Origin: Gnetum montanum
Taxonomy: Eukaryota > Streptophyta > Gnetopsida > Gnetales > Gnetaceae
Reading direction: 5' to 3'
Length of the DNA stretch: 64,000 bases
Assembly: GCA_015680685.1 (NCBI GenBank)
Contig: MNCI01023888.1
Span: 202,398-266,397 of the forward strand
The position numbers and the translations under genes are program-made. The notes below the pieces were generated by a model. The model saw only the letters and a list, made by a program, of their open reading frames with translations. It made no database searches and had not been told where the DNA came from. Numbering within the stretch: position 1 is the first letter of the stretch; each line of letters starts with the position of its first letter. Shown here one piece after another: positions 35,796-46,012 of this stretch.

Positions 35796-37130
35796 AATGT
35801 ATAGCTACAATCCTAAAGAGCATCTTCATCTTAGTATCATTATTGATATTCATATCTTTAATAAAAGTATAAGAATTAATTTCAATCACATCTTCAATCA
35901 TAGGTGCATGAGGATTACCTTCATTAAAGGATTCACCCTTTCCCAGGATTTGAAGTTTCTTATCTATGGAGACTTTTGGCTTCTTGCACTTCCATTTCTT
36001 ATGTCTCTTTTCACCACAATTGAAACATTGAAGTTTGGAGATATAAACATTTTCTTGACCCTTTCCATTCTTGTAGTAGTCTTTCTAGAAATCCTAGTCC
36101 TCCATGGACTTCAATTGCTTCTTCTTTATGTCTTCCTTGGCATTTCCCTTCTTCTTGGCTTATTTCTCATCTTTAGATGCTTTGGAGTCCTTACCCTTAG
36201 AATATTTGGGATTTTTGTTGTAGCCTTGAAGATTCTTCTCAGCCTTAAGAGTGAATTCAAAAGCATCATCTAATGTTTGGGACTCATTAAATGTTAGATC
36301 TTATTGATACTCTCTTTTGAGTCCTCCTTGAAAGTTGGATGCTTGCTCATAGTCATCCCAATGAACTTTTACAAGCTATAAAGTCTTACAAAAAATCCAC
36401 ATAGTGGTCCTTCACACTCTTATGACCTTGCCTTAAGTAGGTCTCTTTTCTATGATAATTATTCTCAAATTTTTTCTTGTGCATGAACTACATTAAAGAC
36501 CAATCCTTGATAGAAGTATCATTTTTTCACCTTTTAAGAATGACTTTCCTTCTTTCATCATACAAGTACCATGCCTTCCAATTTGGTTTTAGCATATGAC
36601 ACCGTTTGATAATTTTTAAAACCTTCATGTTCAAAGTAATTTTTAATCATTTTTAGCCAAGAGAGGAAAGATTTAGTTCCTTCCATGCCATTAAAGGATT
36701 TCAATTCAACATGAGACATCCTTGAGGAATGTTTGAAAGTTTTTGCAAGGATGACTTTAATTCCTTCACCTTGCTTTCTTTGAGGCTTAGAAGAAAGTTT
36801 CTTTACCTCTTTTCTAGGAAAAATGAAATCTTGAGGATTATTTTTAGTAGTAGAAACATGAGGAAAGGCATAATTTTGATCTTCATCTTCTACAAGGTCT
36901 TCATTTTTAAAAGGAAGATCATCTTCAAGGGATGGCATTGAGGAATATCTTGCAGAAGATCTTGGTAAAGAATTGCATGACTTGTACCCTAGCTTGGATG
37001 GTTTTGGTGAGGTAGCATGTCCTTTGTTATTTTTAAGCTTTTCAATTTTATCAATAATGAGCTTGAGAACATTTCTCATGTCATCAATGTCTCTTGATAA
37101 AGCTTAAGCTATCTTCCTCTTTCGAGGCAT
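35796..37130 (-). pseudogene. gag: gag of chromovirus C
   Basis: It starts MPRKRKIA at 37130, a counterpart of MDPKKK in E2. The long open frame 37079-36558 gives SRMSHVELKSFNGMEGTKSF and KLEGMVLV, the capsid core. Near 35987-36033 is an intact CCHC zinc knuckle, CFNCGEKRHKKWKC, for RNA binding, in a Lys-rich context. The middle part is frameshifted. The long plus-strand frame 35797-36273 is the complement of the Lys-rich tail and not a gene. Confidence 0.82.
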
Positions 37131-37468
37131 AATGGAAATTGGTCTAAAAAGTAAATTTCATACAATACTATATGGAAAGGTAAAATATTTAAGATTTCTC
37201 AAGGAATAAGACAAAGAATACTCAAATATTAAGAGATATAAGCGTAAGATCCTCAAATCCTAGGTAGTTCAAAAGAATGAATTTGCAATTCTACAATTAT
37301 CTTCAAATTCTTGAATGATATGAAAATCTTGGAAATTAAAGGAAACATTTTAATACCTAGATGAGTGACATAAGAAGCAAGAAAGAATTCGTTCAAGTTG
37401 GAGAATTTGAAGTGATTCTTTATAATTGAGATGAGAATTATTCACTTGAATGCAATCAAGTCTAAGCT

Positions 37469-37480
37469 ATTTTGATACCA
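37469..37480 (-). other. Primer-binding site, chromovirus C (tRNA-iMet type)
   Basis: TGGTATCAAAAT on the minus strand follows the LTR end after a few bases. It shares TGGTATCA with the plant initiator-Met primer site. Confidence 0.7.
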
Positions 37481-37486
37481 ATATGA

Positions 37487-38399
37487 TGAGGAGCACCCAT
37501 GAATTTTACAATCCCAACTCTCTCAATGTCATAAAATAGAAAATTTTAATAAGAAAATAAAGTGAAAGATTTATTCTTGCTTAAATGAAGAATTTATAAG
37601 CAAAAGGAAGCACACATTCCCAAGGATATGCAAGATATTTAATTCAATTCTCACACCACACTCAAACAAAGAAATCACACTCTTACATGGATCATAACCA
37701 GGGCACTTAACCAAGATCCTATCTCTTCACTTTCTTATCTCAATTCACCTCTTCTCTTCCTAGACTTTCTTACCCAAAATAAAGGCTCAAGAGGTCTATT
37801 TATACTTTTTCCTCTTATCTCTTCATCTTCCCTCTTTAAATTCAAAATTTAAGTCTAAAAATATGTAGAAAATTATCTCATGTTTGTACAAGATATCTTG
37901 GATAAAAATGAGACATCTTGCTTGAAAGTTGTTGTTTGCATAGAAGACATGTTGACTTGGTGTGAGATGTCTTTTATTATTGGGAGATGTATTTCATGGA
38001 ACATCTTGTCTTTTGTTGAGACATCTTGGTCTCATTTGGGACATCTTGTACTTCTCTAGGATGTTTAGCTTGAGATTTCAAGAAACAACTGAGATGTCTA
38101 GAATCAGGTAAAGACATATAAGAAAAAGCTAGAATATATCATGTGCTAGAGCTCTAAAGGATTAAGATTTTCTTGAGATCTTGGACCTTCAAGCACCTCT
38201 TACAAGCTACCATTGAATCTTGAAATACCTTGAGCATCGCAAAATAGGCTAAAAGAACCTCCAAACATGCCAAGTACCTTGTAAACGTTATTAACAAAAC
38301 AACTCCAAAGGATAAACATAAATAACACACATAAGTTCTATATACAAATACATTGAGGATTATACATGTGTTGGGTGATGCCCACATTAGTACTCCTCA
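37487..38399 (-). repeat. 5' LTR of chromovirus C
   Basis: The ends form the inverted repeat TGAGGAG...CTCCTCA. On the minus strand a TATA box AGTATAAATAGACC lies near 37797-37810. About ten or more GACATCTT/AAGATGTC-like motifs lie at 37890-38120. The body pairs with 33392-34118. Confidence 0.82.
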
Positions 38400-38639
38400 A
38401 AGAAAGTTCATATTCTTAATGCCCTTATATAACTATTTCACAAGGTATCCATATGAACATTGGAAATTAAATATCAATCAAGTCTATAAATCACACCCAC
38501 ACAATAATTATGTTTGGAATCCTACACTATACTAACCAAAATCATTAAGCAAAAAATTTGTAATAGTGAGATGAGTAATGGAATAAGAAGGAATTGTAAA
38601 GATAGATGTGTGAGATGCTTTATTATGTTAGTAATAGGT

Positions 38640-38950
38640 CTTTGAATCAAATGTGGTTAAAATGATCATCTTACCTCTCCATCCAAGTTTCAAACCAAGT
38701 TCATACATTTACCAGTGATATCATATTGTCTAGTCCTAAACTTATAATCATAGAACCATCACTACTTGTCTATTTCATCTAGCGTGTTGAGATTCATGAG
38801 ATGTTGTTTTTGTAGTAGATTTATGTTGAGATGAAGCTCATCGGTTATGTTGAGTATGTGTAATTCTACTTCTATGAGAAGTTTTAGTAGCTTATCATAT
38901 ACTTTCTCATAGGAAGAGTAGCCAATATGCAACATATTGTCCCTTGTTGA
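38640..38950 (-). pseudogene. Integrase C-terminal fragment, family A
   Basis: It aligns with about 29560-29870 of copy A (ctcatagg.agagtagcc at the left-hand end of both, then the Tyr/Arg-rich tail). Frameshifts leave no reading frame. It lies outside any complete element. Confidence 0.6.
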
Positions 38951-39491
38951 GGATAGAATTGTATTGTAATAATGTAATTAACTTTCGAAACAAGGGGTGT
39001 CTTATTATGAGGAGTTATGATTATTCATAGAACCCTTCAAGAATGGGTTTGACCTATGCCATTTAAGGTCAGGCTTAGACATTGTGTTGGCATGGAGTTG
39101 TGGAGCCTAAATTGGCAAGTAATGGGAGCTGGGTGAAGCTAAACAAGAAGGGACTAATCACCCCTTCAAATGGATAGCCTAACTGTGGTCGCAGTATTGG
39201 ATTACCTCTGAGGCTTAAGTGGCATGGAAAGATAACCTAGAGGGAGTTACAGTGTACCACTCTCATTAATAAAAGTTTTCTTCTATTTTTCCTTTCTGTT
39301 AAATTTAATGCACTAGTAATTTTACCAAGTTGTTCATTTATGAAGTTATTTCATGATATTTCCATTATAATGCTCACAAGTGTGATGAATTAAGCAACAA
39401 ATGATCATGTTTTAACAACATTTGGGAATGGGATGCTACATTTGTTATTGGAGCAAACCATGATTCAAGAGCCAAAGTAGAAAAAATACTA

Positions 39492-39525
<34 letters not shown>

Positions 39526-39640
39526 AAGAAGAAGTACATTGAAGTGGAATACATATAGTGCAAAAGGAAATGGAATAGAAAAGAAGAGAAATAGAGAAGA
39601 AGTAGAATAGAGATGAAGCAAAATAGAGAAACAAAGGAAG
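38951..39640. other. Region without recognised gene; (TTA)n microsatellite
   Basis: Nothing coding is supported. At about 39491-39524 is a run of some eleven TTA units, read as poly-Asn or poly-Ile in the shadow frames. The purine-rich segment after it (gaagaagtacattgaag...) is low in complexity. Confidence 0.7.
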
Positions 39641-39649
39641 TAGAACAAC

Positions 39650-41792
39650 AATAAGTTGTTTGATTTGAAGGCATTAAGAAGATATAGAAAGCCTTCTCAT
39701 TCTTTCTTAGTAGCATTATTTTTATTCAATACCATCTTACATCCTACCAAACCATCATGCAATTATTTGATATACTTGGCAGCACTCTTCACTATAGCGT
39801 GTGCCTTATTGTTCTTTTTAAGTTTGGCTTCCAACAAACTGACATGAAGAGATCAATTAGTCATGTCATCCTACCATTCTTTTTCCTTCCTCTACATGTA
39901 GAAAACAAGATTAAAATTATGAATGAAAAGATCAAATGGAAGAAAGAAAAAGAAGAGCAAGAACTACTCACTTGAAGTTGATCATTCTCAACTTGAAGGA
40001 ACTATTCATGAGTCAATAGATAATAGGCAAGACATGCGGTACTCTCCAATTCTTCTAAGAGTTGTTGTAGATTTTTGATAGCTTTTGGAGTATCCTCGGG
40101 AATTGGATGAAAAGAGGATGTAGCACCAACCTATACTAATTCATAGTTCCCCTTTAAAGTGCATGATCTAGATTTCCTTATGTGGTAAATCTTCTTATGA
40201 ATGGAGTAGGGTGTATTTCTTATGATTTGTTAACCAAGATTCTGAAAATGAATAAGTTCTTCTTTAGCAACTGCCACCATCTGTCCTAGCAAGAAGGAGG
40301 AACCCATGATGGTGACTGAAGGAGTTACCAAAACAAACCTAGGAACTAACACTAACACTACCTGTGGTAAAGAATTTCTTACCAGGGTCACATGAGTAGA
40401 TGTCACATGTGGTGATCTCGATGGAGTGGGAGTTTGTTCAGAAACTATGTTTATGGTACTATCTTTTTTCATTTCTTGGATGAAGTACCTCCAACCTAAA
40501 GAGATCTGCAACAGAAACAAATGAATAATGAAGTCAACATCACATAAGGAGAAGGAAGAAGTAAAGTATTCATACTTTGGAAATAATTAAATTGACCTCT
40601 AGTTCCTTTCCTTTATCGTTTTTGGTACTATCTTTTTGTTGTTTGGCATTTTCGTTTTGTTTGGAACTTAAAATCACTAGGCTACTAGAACCTTGCCTAG
40701 TACGTTGTCTCTATAAAAAGAAAAATTTATTAGAAAATAAAATATAAAAAGTAAAAATAATAAATTAGGCCATTAAATAAAAAAAATATATAAAAACCTT
40801 AGAACTACTATGCACTATTGTTATCCTTCAAGTTGACTAAACTCTTCCAAAAGTTGGAGAAACTTCAGTCTGCGCACCTTTAGTCTGTGAACCTTCTATT
40901 GGTAAGTAACAAAAAGAATAATAAAATACCTTGTTGGTTCCCTCTTGATTTTGGACTTACTGCAAAGTCATTTGACCTTTCTTTGCGTCCTTGATTTGAC
41001 TCCTTACAACTCTATCATTTTTAAGAAATTCAAGATGTAAGCTAGGATTAAAATAGCTAAAAAGATTGGCTAAAGAATTGTAACTTAGAATTAGGAACAT
41101 AATCACGGGTACACAACATATAGTGTAGGGTTTTGGGGGATTGTGTTTGGTGGCAGTAGCTTATTCTATGATGTGATGCAAGGTAGAAAAACAAGATAAC
41201 GACTAATCATAAACCCTGCCATTTTTAGCATCATGGAGAATATAGAAGGAATAGGCACTAACATAAGAGTGGCATGGATGCCATAAAACCTTACTATGAA
41301 TAAATTAACATAATTCAAAATTAATTTCATTAATAAAATCACCACCAGAAAATTGACTTTGGTGGATAGCAAAATCATGAACATAATAAGACAATTATTC
41401 TCAACAAAACATTCGAAACTTAAGAGAGAAAATCATTGGAATTAGAGGATCCTCCCCTATGTGAAAATCTAAAACTATCCAAATGTTAGTTGGAATAATC
41501 ACTAATGGTCCAAAAATCATTGGTGAAGTAGAAATTTTACTTTTATTATAAAGATTAGACCATTGAATTATCAAATTTTTACAATATGATGCTTTGAAAA
41601 TAGGAAAGACAAGTAACTCAGACAATCCTAAAGCTGTGAGATATTGAAACTCCTGCACTCCAAGTAAGTTACTCACAAAATTTGAAGCAAAAACTACATT
41701 ATTTTGGTAAAAAAGAATAGTTACAAATTTAGAGCTACTTGAAAGAGCTTGTGCTTGAGAAGAAGCTTGAGTAGGATGCTTAGGAACCATGA
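39650..41792 (-). pseudogene. Decayed spliced gene of unknown function (five exons)
   Basis: Exon 1 starts MVPKHPTQASSQAQAL at 41790 and stays in one frame, with a few stops, to about 40960. Introns with GT-AG ends follow at about 40896-40960, 40711-40797, 40506-40596 and 39839-39971. Exons 2, 3 and 4 join in the same frame (HSSSK, then RQRTRQGSSSL; NDKGKELE, then ISLGWRYFIQEM). Exon 4 ends in a coiled-coil-like part (AIKNLQQLLEELESTACL) and exon 5 continues it (LLEAKLKKNNKAHAIVKSAA). Exon 1 contains LIIQWSNLYN and PLVIIPTNIWIVLDFHIGE. The pattern loosely recalls the putative plant transposon protein domain found in extra genes of plant retrotransposons; that is inference. The family is otherwise unknown to me. 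Confidence 0.65.
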
Positions 41793-42476
41793 TGTCATTG
41801 GTAAAAATCTTTCAATCTTCTGGTAATGTTGTGCTATGATGGGCAAACACCTCTTCTCTCATGTGTTTATGGAAGAAAACTAAGAACCTTAGCAATAGAA
41901 AAGAGGCAATATTAATTTAAGCTAATTTAATGCTTACTTTTCATGATTTTGTGATTGATAAGTCAAGTAAATTGGTGTTATCTCTAGTTGAACATGTAGT
42001 ACTCTTTAGGATGATTCCAATAGTGCCAATTTCTTCAAAATCTAACTTATGATTTGGGAGATACGGTGTTTCTTATGTTACATGAAATTTAAAATTTAAA
42101 ATGCTTTTTTTATATTTTACAATGTAAATTTAATTTAAAAAAAATAAGGGGGAGAGAGCAGGAGGTCATGGATCCTTACTGATTTAAAAAAAGAACCTTA
42201 ACCCTATGGGAAGGCTATGGTCCAATGGTTAGCCTACGTTGCTAGTGGTAGTAGGGCCTACCATGTTGTTGCATGATAGGGTGGTAAGGCCTAGTCGCAT
42301 AGCATTGTGGCCAATGTGACTGAGTTTCTTGCATCCCATTGATGCTAGATCATCCTTGATTTGCTCTTGACACCTCTATCTCCCCTATGTTGATGCCCAC
42401 ATTGTCTCTTGCTACCATGAACACTGCTCGCCACTTGTCATCATCCACCCTACATAACACATGCTTTTGCTTGCCT
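41793..42476. other. AT-rich spacer without recognised gene
   Basis: Upstream of the spliced gene I see A- and T-rich runs and a gggggagagagcaggagg purine stretch near 42150. No promoter motif is convincing. Confidence 0.5.
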
Positions 42477-42743
42477 TCTATGCCACTGTTGTCTACTAGC
42501 ACTAAAAATTATTGCCACTTGTGGTGCATCATAGACACTGCTAGTGCCAACAATTGTTGTCCTTTTCGGCACACCGCGAAGACTACCAACACTAGGAATC
42601 ACTGCCTCTTCCAATGTACTATGGACACCGTTGGTGTTGAGAATTGTTGCTCCTTCTAGTGCACTATAGACATCATTGGCACTAAAAATCTTTGTTCCTT
42701 CTGACACCTTGCAAACACTACTAGCGTTAAAAATTGCTACTCT
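42477..42743 (-). repeat. 45-bp tandem array, left half
   Basis: About six diverged units of 45 bp, each with the pattern cactaaaaat, then ctttgttcc, then a gcac...agacac core. On the minus strand each unit is 15 codons and the frame stays open through the array (42450-42818), giving units like NDVYSALEGATI and NGVHSTLEEAVI. The array continues at 49350 beyond copy B, which inserted within a unit. Confidence 0.8.
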
Positions 42744-43249
42744 TGATGAGTGGCGAGGTACCCCTACACTTAACCATACGAATACGAGCATCTCACGCGC
42801 AATTCGGTCAAACTCCAAGGACTAAGTGGTTATGTGCCTTAATGGAACACTTAAGGTTAATCAATCACTATCTTCCCAAAATTACTTGTATTGTCACGGT
42901 TGTATGGTTAAGTAAGTTCAAGGTATATGATTTTTATATCTTTTATCTTTTTAATGTCTTATGCTAATAGGGGAAGGTGAAGAGAACTAAGTGACTAACT
43001 TTCATTAACTATTCACTAACTAAGTTCTTATTGTCCTAGCACCANAAGATCCATTCACTTTAAGACTCCTACTGCAGGCACATGGAAATTATTCTAACTC
43101 TGGAATGGTAAAACTGCAAGAGTTTGGCTAAGGGTCTAAATCTAAGTGCCTAGAACATGGAAAGCCACCTCTTATTTATAGACATTGCGGTAGGCCATGA
43201 TATTGCGTACGTGATATTGCAGGGGCAGATGCGATATTGCAGCTCATCA
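42744..43249 (-). repeat. 3' LTR of copy B
   Basis: It runs from TGATGAG to CTCATCA. TATAAATAAG lies on the minus strand at 43171-43180. Three GATATT/GATATC-type remnants follow towards the U3 end. An N at 43045 sits where about 300 bases present in other copies are missing, so the shortness may be an assembly effect. Confidence 0.85.
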
Positions 43250-43450
43250 TACCCCCATGACTGAATGAAAACTCATCCTCGAGTTCCTTACAAAATATTG
43301 GGAAGGTATGGGATTATTGACTTGAATGACACTAATGGTGAATGGGGTGACATGTGAATGGATCATCATTACAACACATGACAATATTAGTGTTCATGAC
43401 AATAAGAGTGAACATTAAACACATTTGACATCCAGCCTTATTTGGCAGTT

Positions 43451-43506
<56 letters not shown>

Positions 43507-45180
43507 AGAAGAAGAAGAAGAAGTCTGTTGCTGCCGATGCTAAGATTACACCTTCCATTGTCCATCGATAACTGTGCCATCAATCTTGTTCCTTACATAA
43601 CTGCTCTAGCACCAATCCATTCCAAGTGTTCCCTCTAGATCCAATCCATTGGTGTATGATTGCCATCTGCACAGAACATAATCTTAAATTAGCAAGGGTA
43701 AATGAATCGCAATGCAGTTGATACCTTGCCTCAGTGTACGGTCCATTGGTTGAGTTGTGATATGGCTGATGCGGATTTTGGAGATATAACATTGGTGACT
43801 ACCCAAGGTGCAGGGGTTAGGAGAAAATTGAAAAAATTGGACTAGGACCCCCATGACTAAGAGTGAACCTCCGGTAGTAATAAGGAATGGAAAAAGAAAG
43901 GAATAAGAAAGATGGAGAAAAAGAAATAATGGCAACGCCGATGAAATGGATGTCAGAGATGGAAATAAACAAAATAAATGTTGATTGTGGAAATGTTTAA
44001 GGGAAAGAAATTAACTGATGCACCAAATAGAAATGCCAGTGGGTCCTCCCCAAAGTAGGCTCATGCCCTTAATGCCTTGACAATCCCACATTCAAAGAGT
44101 TTGTAAGCTTTAGAAATGTCATTTGGAAGCAAGAGTTAAAGTATTAACCACAAGAATTTACCAAAAAGAAAATAATGCATCAACCAAAATATGGATTATT
44201 GATACAACCGGCAATGAGGTGTAAAATGGAGAAAGAATGATGGAAAGAAGAGAATGGAATGGAGTCTCAAGAATAAGGTGGTGTACAACCCCTTGTATAT
44301 TAATGGTTAATGTAACTTAGTTGATCTCATTCCAAATCCAGCCTCAAACAATCCACATCTAGTGGCTTCACATTAATGCATTTGGCCAATCCATCCACTT
44401 GAAGTAATAAGAATGCTTCCGCCAAAAAAGTCACCACCATTTCGACGAAACGAAAAAGGAGAAAGTAGGAAGTGAGAAGGGGCCTTAGTTAGAGGGAACA
44501 TGTTTATTTAGTTCCATAACCAGTTCTTGTAGCCCAAATGATTATTTCATCTAAGGGGTGTGCTTTGAATTCTCACTTTTCTCCTTTTTTCTTTTTTTTT
44601 TGTGAAAATCACACCATGCGAAGACTTATTATTTTTGTTAGCTTAGCTTCTCGATAAAGGAGCAACGTTGGAATGGTAAGGAAAACTCAAGAAGAGAACA
44701 TCCAAGCACCCAAGAGAATGGCCAGCACAAATGTGTCAAATCCCCTTGAAGTCATACCCCTTTCATTCCTTGAGTCCTTAGTTTGAGAAATGCCTAGTCA
44801 CCAATTCGTTGATAGTTCTTATTATTGAAAGAAAGGGACTGTACAGTTCCAAGCCAAGAGAGACCATAGAAATTCATGGATGCATGGATGACATGGACTC
44901 ATTACCTATTATATCAAAAGAGCCATACTTTAGTATCAACATTATAAGTCAAAGGTAAAAACCAAACATTGGCAATCAATAGAATACTGTTCATACCACC
45001 ATCAGGAGCACTTATTAGGTGATGATCCTAACAAAATAAACAAATGCAAAAAGAAATAAAAGAGTATAAAAGATGTTGGAAAACAAAAATAAAAAAAGCT
45101 AAAGAAACTTGTAAAAAAATGTGTAAAAAAAACTTAAAAAGGAACTAAGGGCCTCGATTGATCAACATAGGTGGCCATCT
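43250..45180 (-). other. 3' non-coding region of copy B with (GA)n(GAA)n repeat
   Basis: It is homologous to the 3' region of copy A but without the solo LTR. At about 43449-43523 a long (GA)n run is followed by about seven GAA units; copy A has only a short GA stretch at the same place (26757). No gene is seen. Confidence 0.7.
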
Positions 45181-46012
45181 CCCCCATGACTGAGTTGAAA
45201 GGAGGAGATCTGAAATAATGAGCGAGGTCATCCTTTCTCTGATGTGTTGTGTGCATTGACTATTCTAGATTCATGGTAAGGTTTGGTCTATGGCACATTG
45301 ACTAGTAATCTATTATTGGGGCACTTGTTTGAAGTTTTTAGGAATTTCCAGCTTCCCCCTATTGATGTTCTCAAGTTAAGGGTTGGAAGTTGGTGACGCT
45401 CTTGCTCTAGTGCATCTATGCTTTCTACGTGGGCACAAGTTGTTCCCTTAGTTAGTTCCATGCACGTTGGTGAGCTGCTCTCTTGACCAACTGTCAACCA
45501 CTGGGTGTCTTCTTGTTGTGTGGTTACTACATATAGGCACTTTTGTATGTTAGTTTCTTGGACACACCAGTTACATGCAGGCAATGCTGAACATTCCTAT
45601 ATGCAATCACACCCTATATCACTATATGTGATGCATGGAACTTTCTTCTTCTTAATCTTCCCAAAAGTATTTTCCTTAGATATTTCCAGGGAAAGATCAT
45701 GAATTCCTAGGCATGAGTTTATGGTACTTAGCCATGCCCTTCCCATTATTATTGGGAAGTCTCCTTTATCATTGTTTACATGTATCACTAGGAAATTAGC
45801 CGGGTATGACCACCACACATAGTGGTAATGATGTCCTCCACCAGTCCCAAGGGAATAGTGATGGACTGGTTAGCCAACTCTAAGAGAATATTGCTTTTCT
45901 TTAGTGGAGGTAGGTTCCATGCTTTATACATCTCTTGTGATATTAATTTGACTTCAGAACCTAAGTCCAGAAGAGCTTTACATGGTTCATTCCAAGCAAC
46001 TTGGAGATACAT
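45181..46012 (-). pseudogene. Protease fused to the integrase end, copy B
   Basis: The frame 46012-45788 has KALLDLGSEVKLISQEMY, the protease active site, with Leu where Ser or Thr is usual. After a frame change, 45818-45597 gives FPIIMGRAWLSTINSCLGIHDLSLEISKENT. The next frame, 45584-45288, holds a Cys-Trp-Cys start and ends in NNRLLVNVP. That end corresponds to KKFLVNVQQTKPL at the very end of the copy A integrase. RT, RNase H and most of the integrase are thus missing, and the join lies near 45300-45340. Confidence 0.8.

Larger units (their letters stand above)
33392..38399 (-). mobile_element. Chromovirus C, internally deleted
   Basis: Read on the minus strand the order is 5' LTR (38399-37487), tRNA-iMet-like primer site, gag with zinc knuckle, protease, linker, integrase end with chromodomain-like tail, and a 3' LTR of which about 200 bases are missing at the copy A border. 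RT and RNase H are absent. Confidence 0.8.

Noticed and set aside
35797-36273. Plus-strand open frame of 158 codons, hydrophobic, looks like a membrane protein
   Set aside because: It is the complement of the Lys-rich gag tail of chromovirus C, which has a clear zinc knuckle on the minus strand; Lys codons read as Phe and Leu on the other strand.
39445-39716. Frames with poly-Asn or poly-Ile
   Set aside because: Produced by the (TTA)n microsatellite.
42477-42743. CRISPR-like array
   Set aside because: Units of 45 bp are contiguous and diverged throughout, with no constant repeat and unique spacers; the setting is a plant-type repeat region.
43332-43583. Poly-Leu/Ser frame
   Set aside because: It is simple translation of the (GA)n(GAA)n microsatellite.
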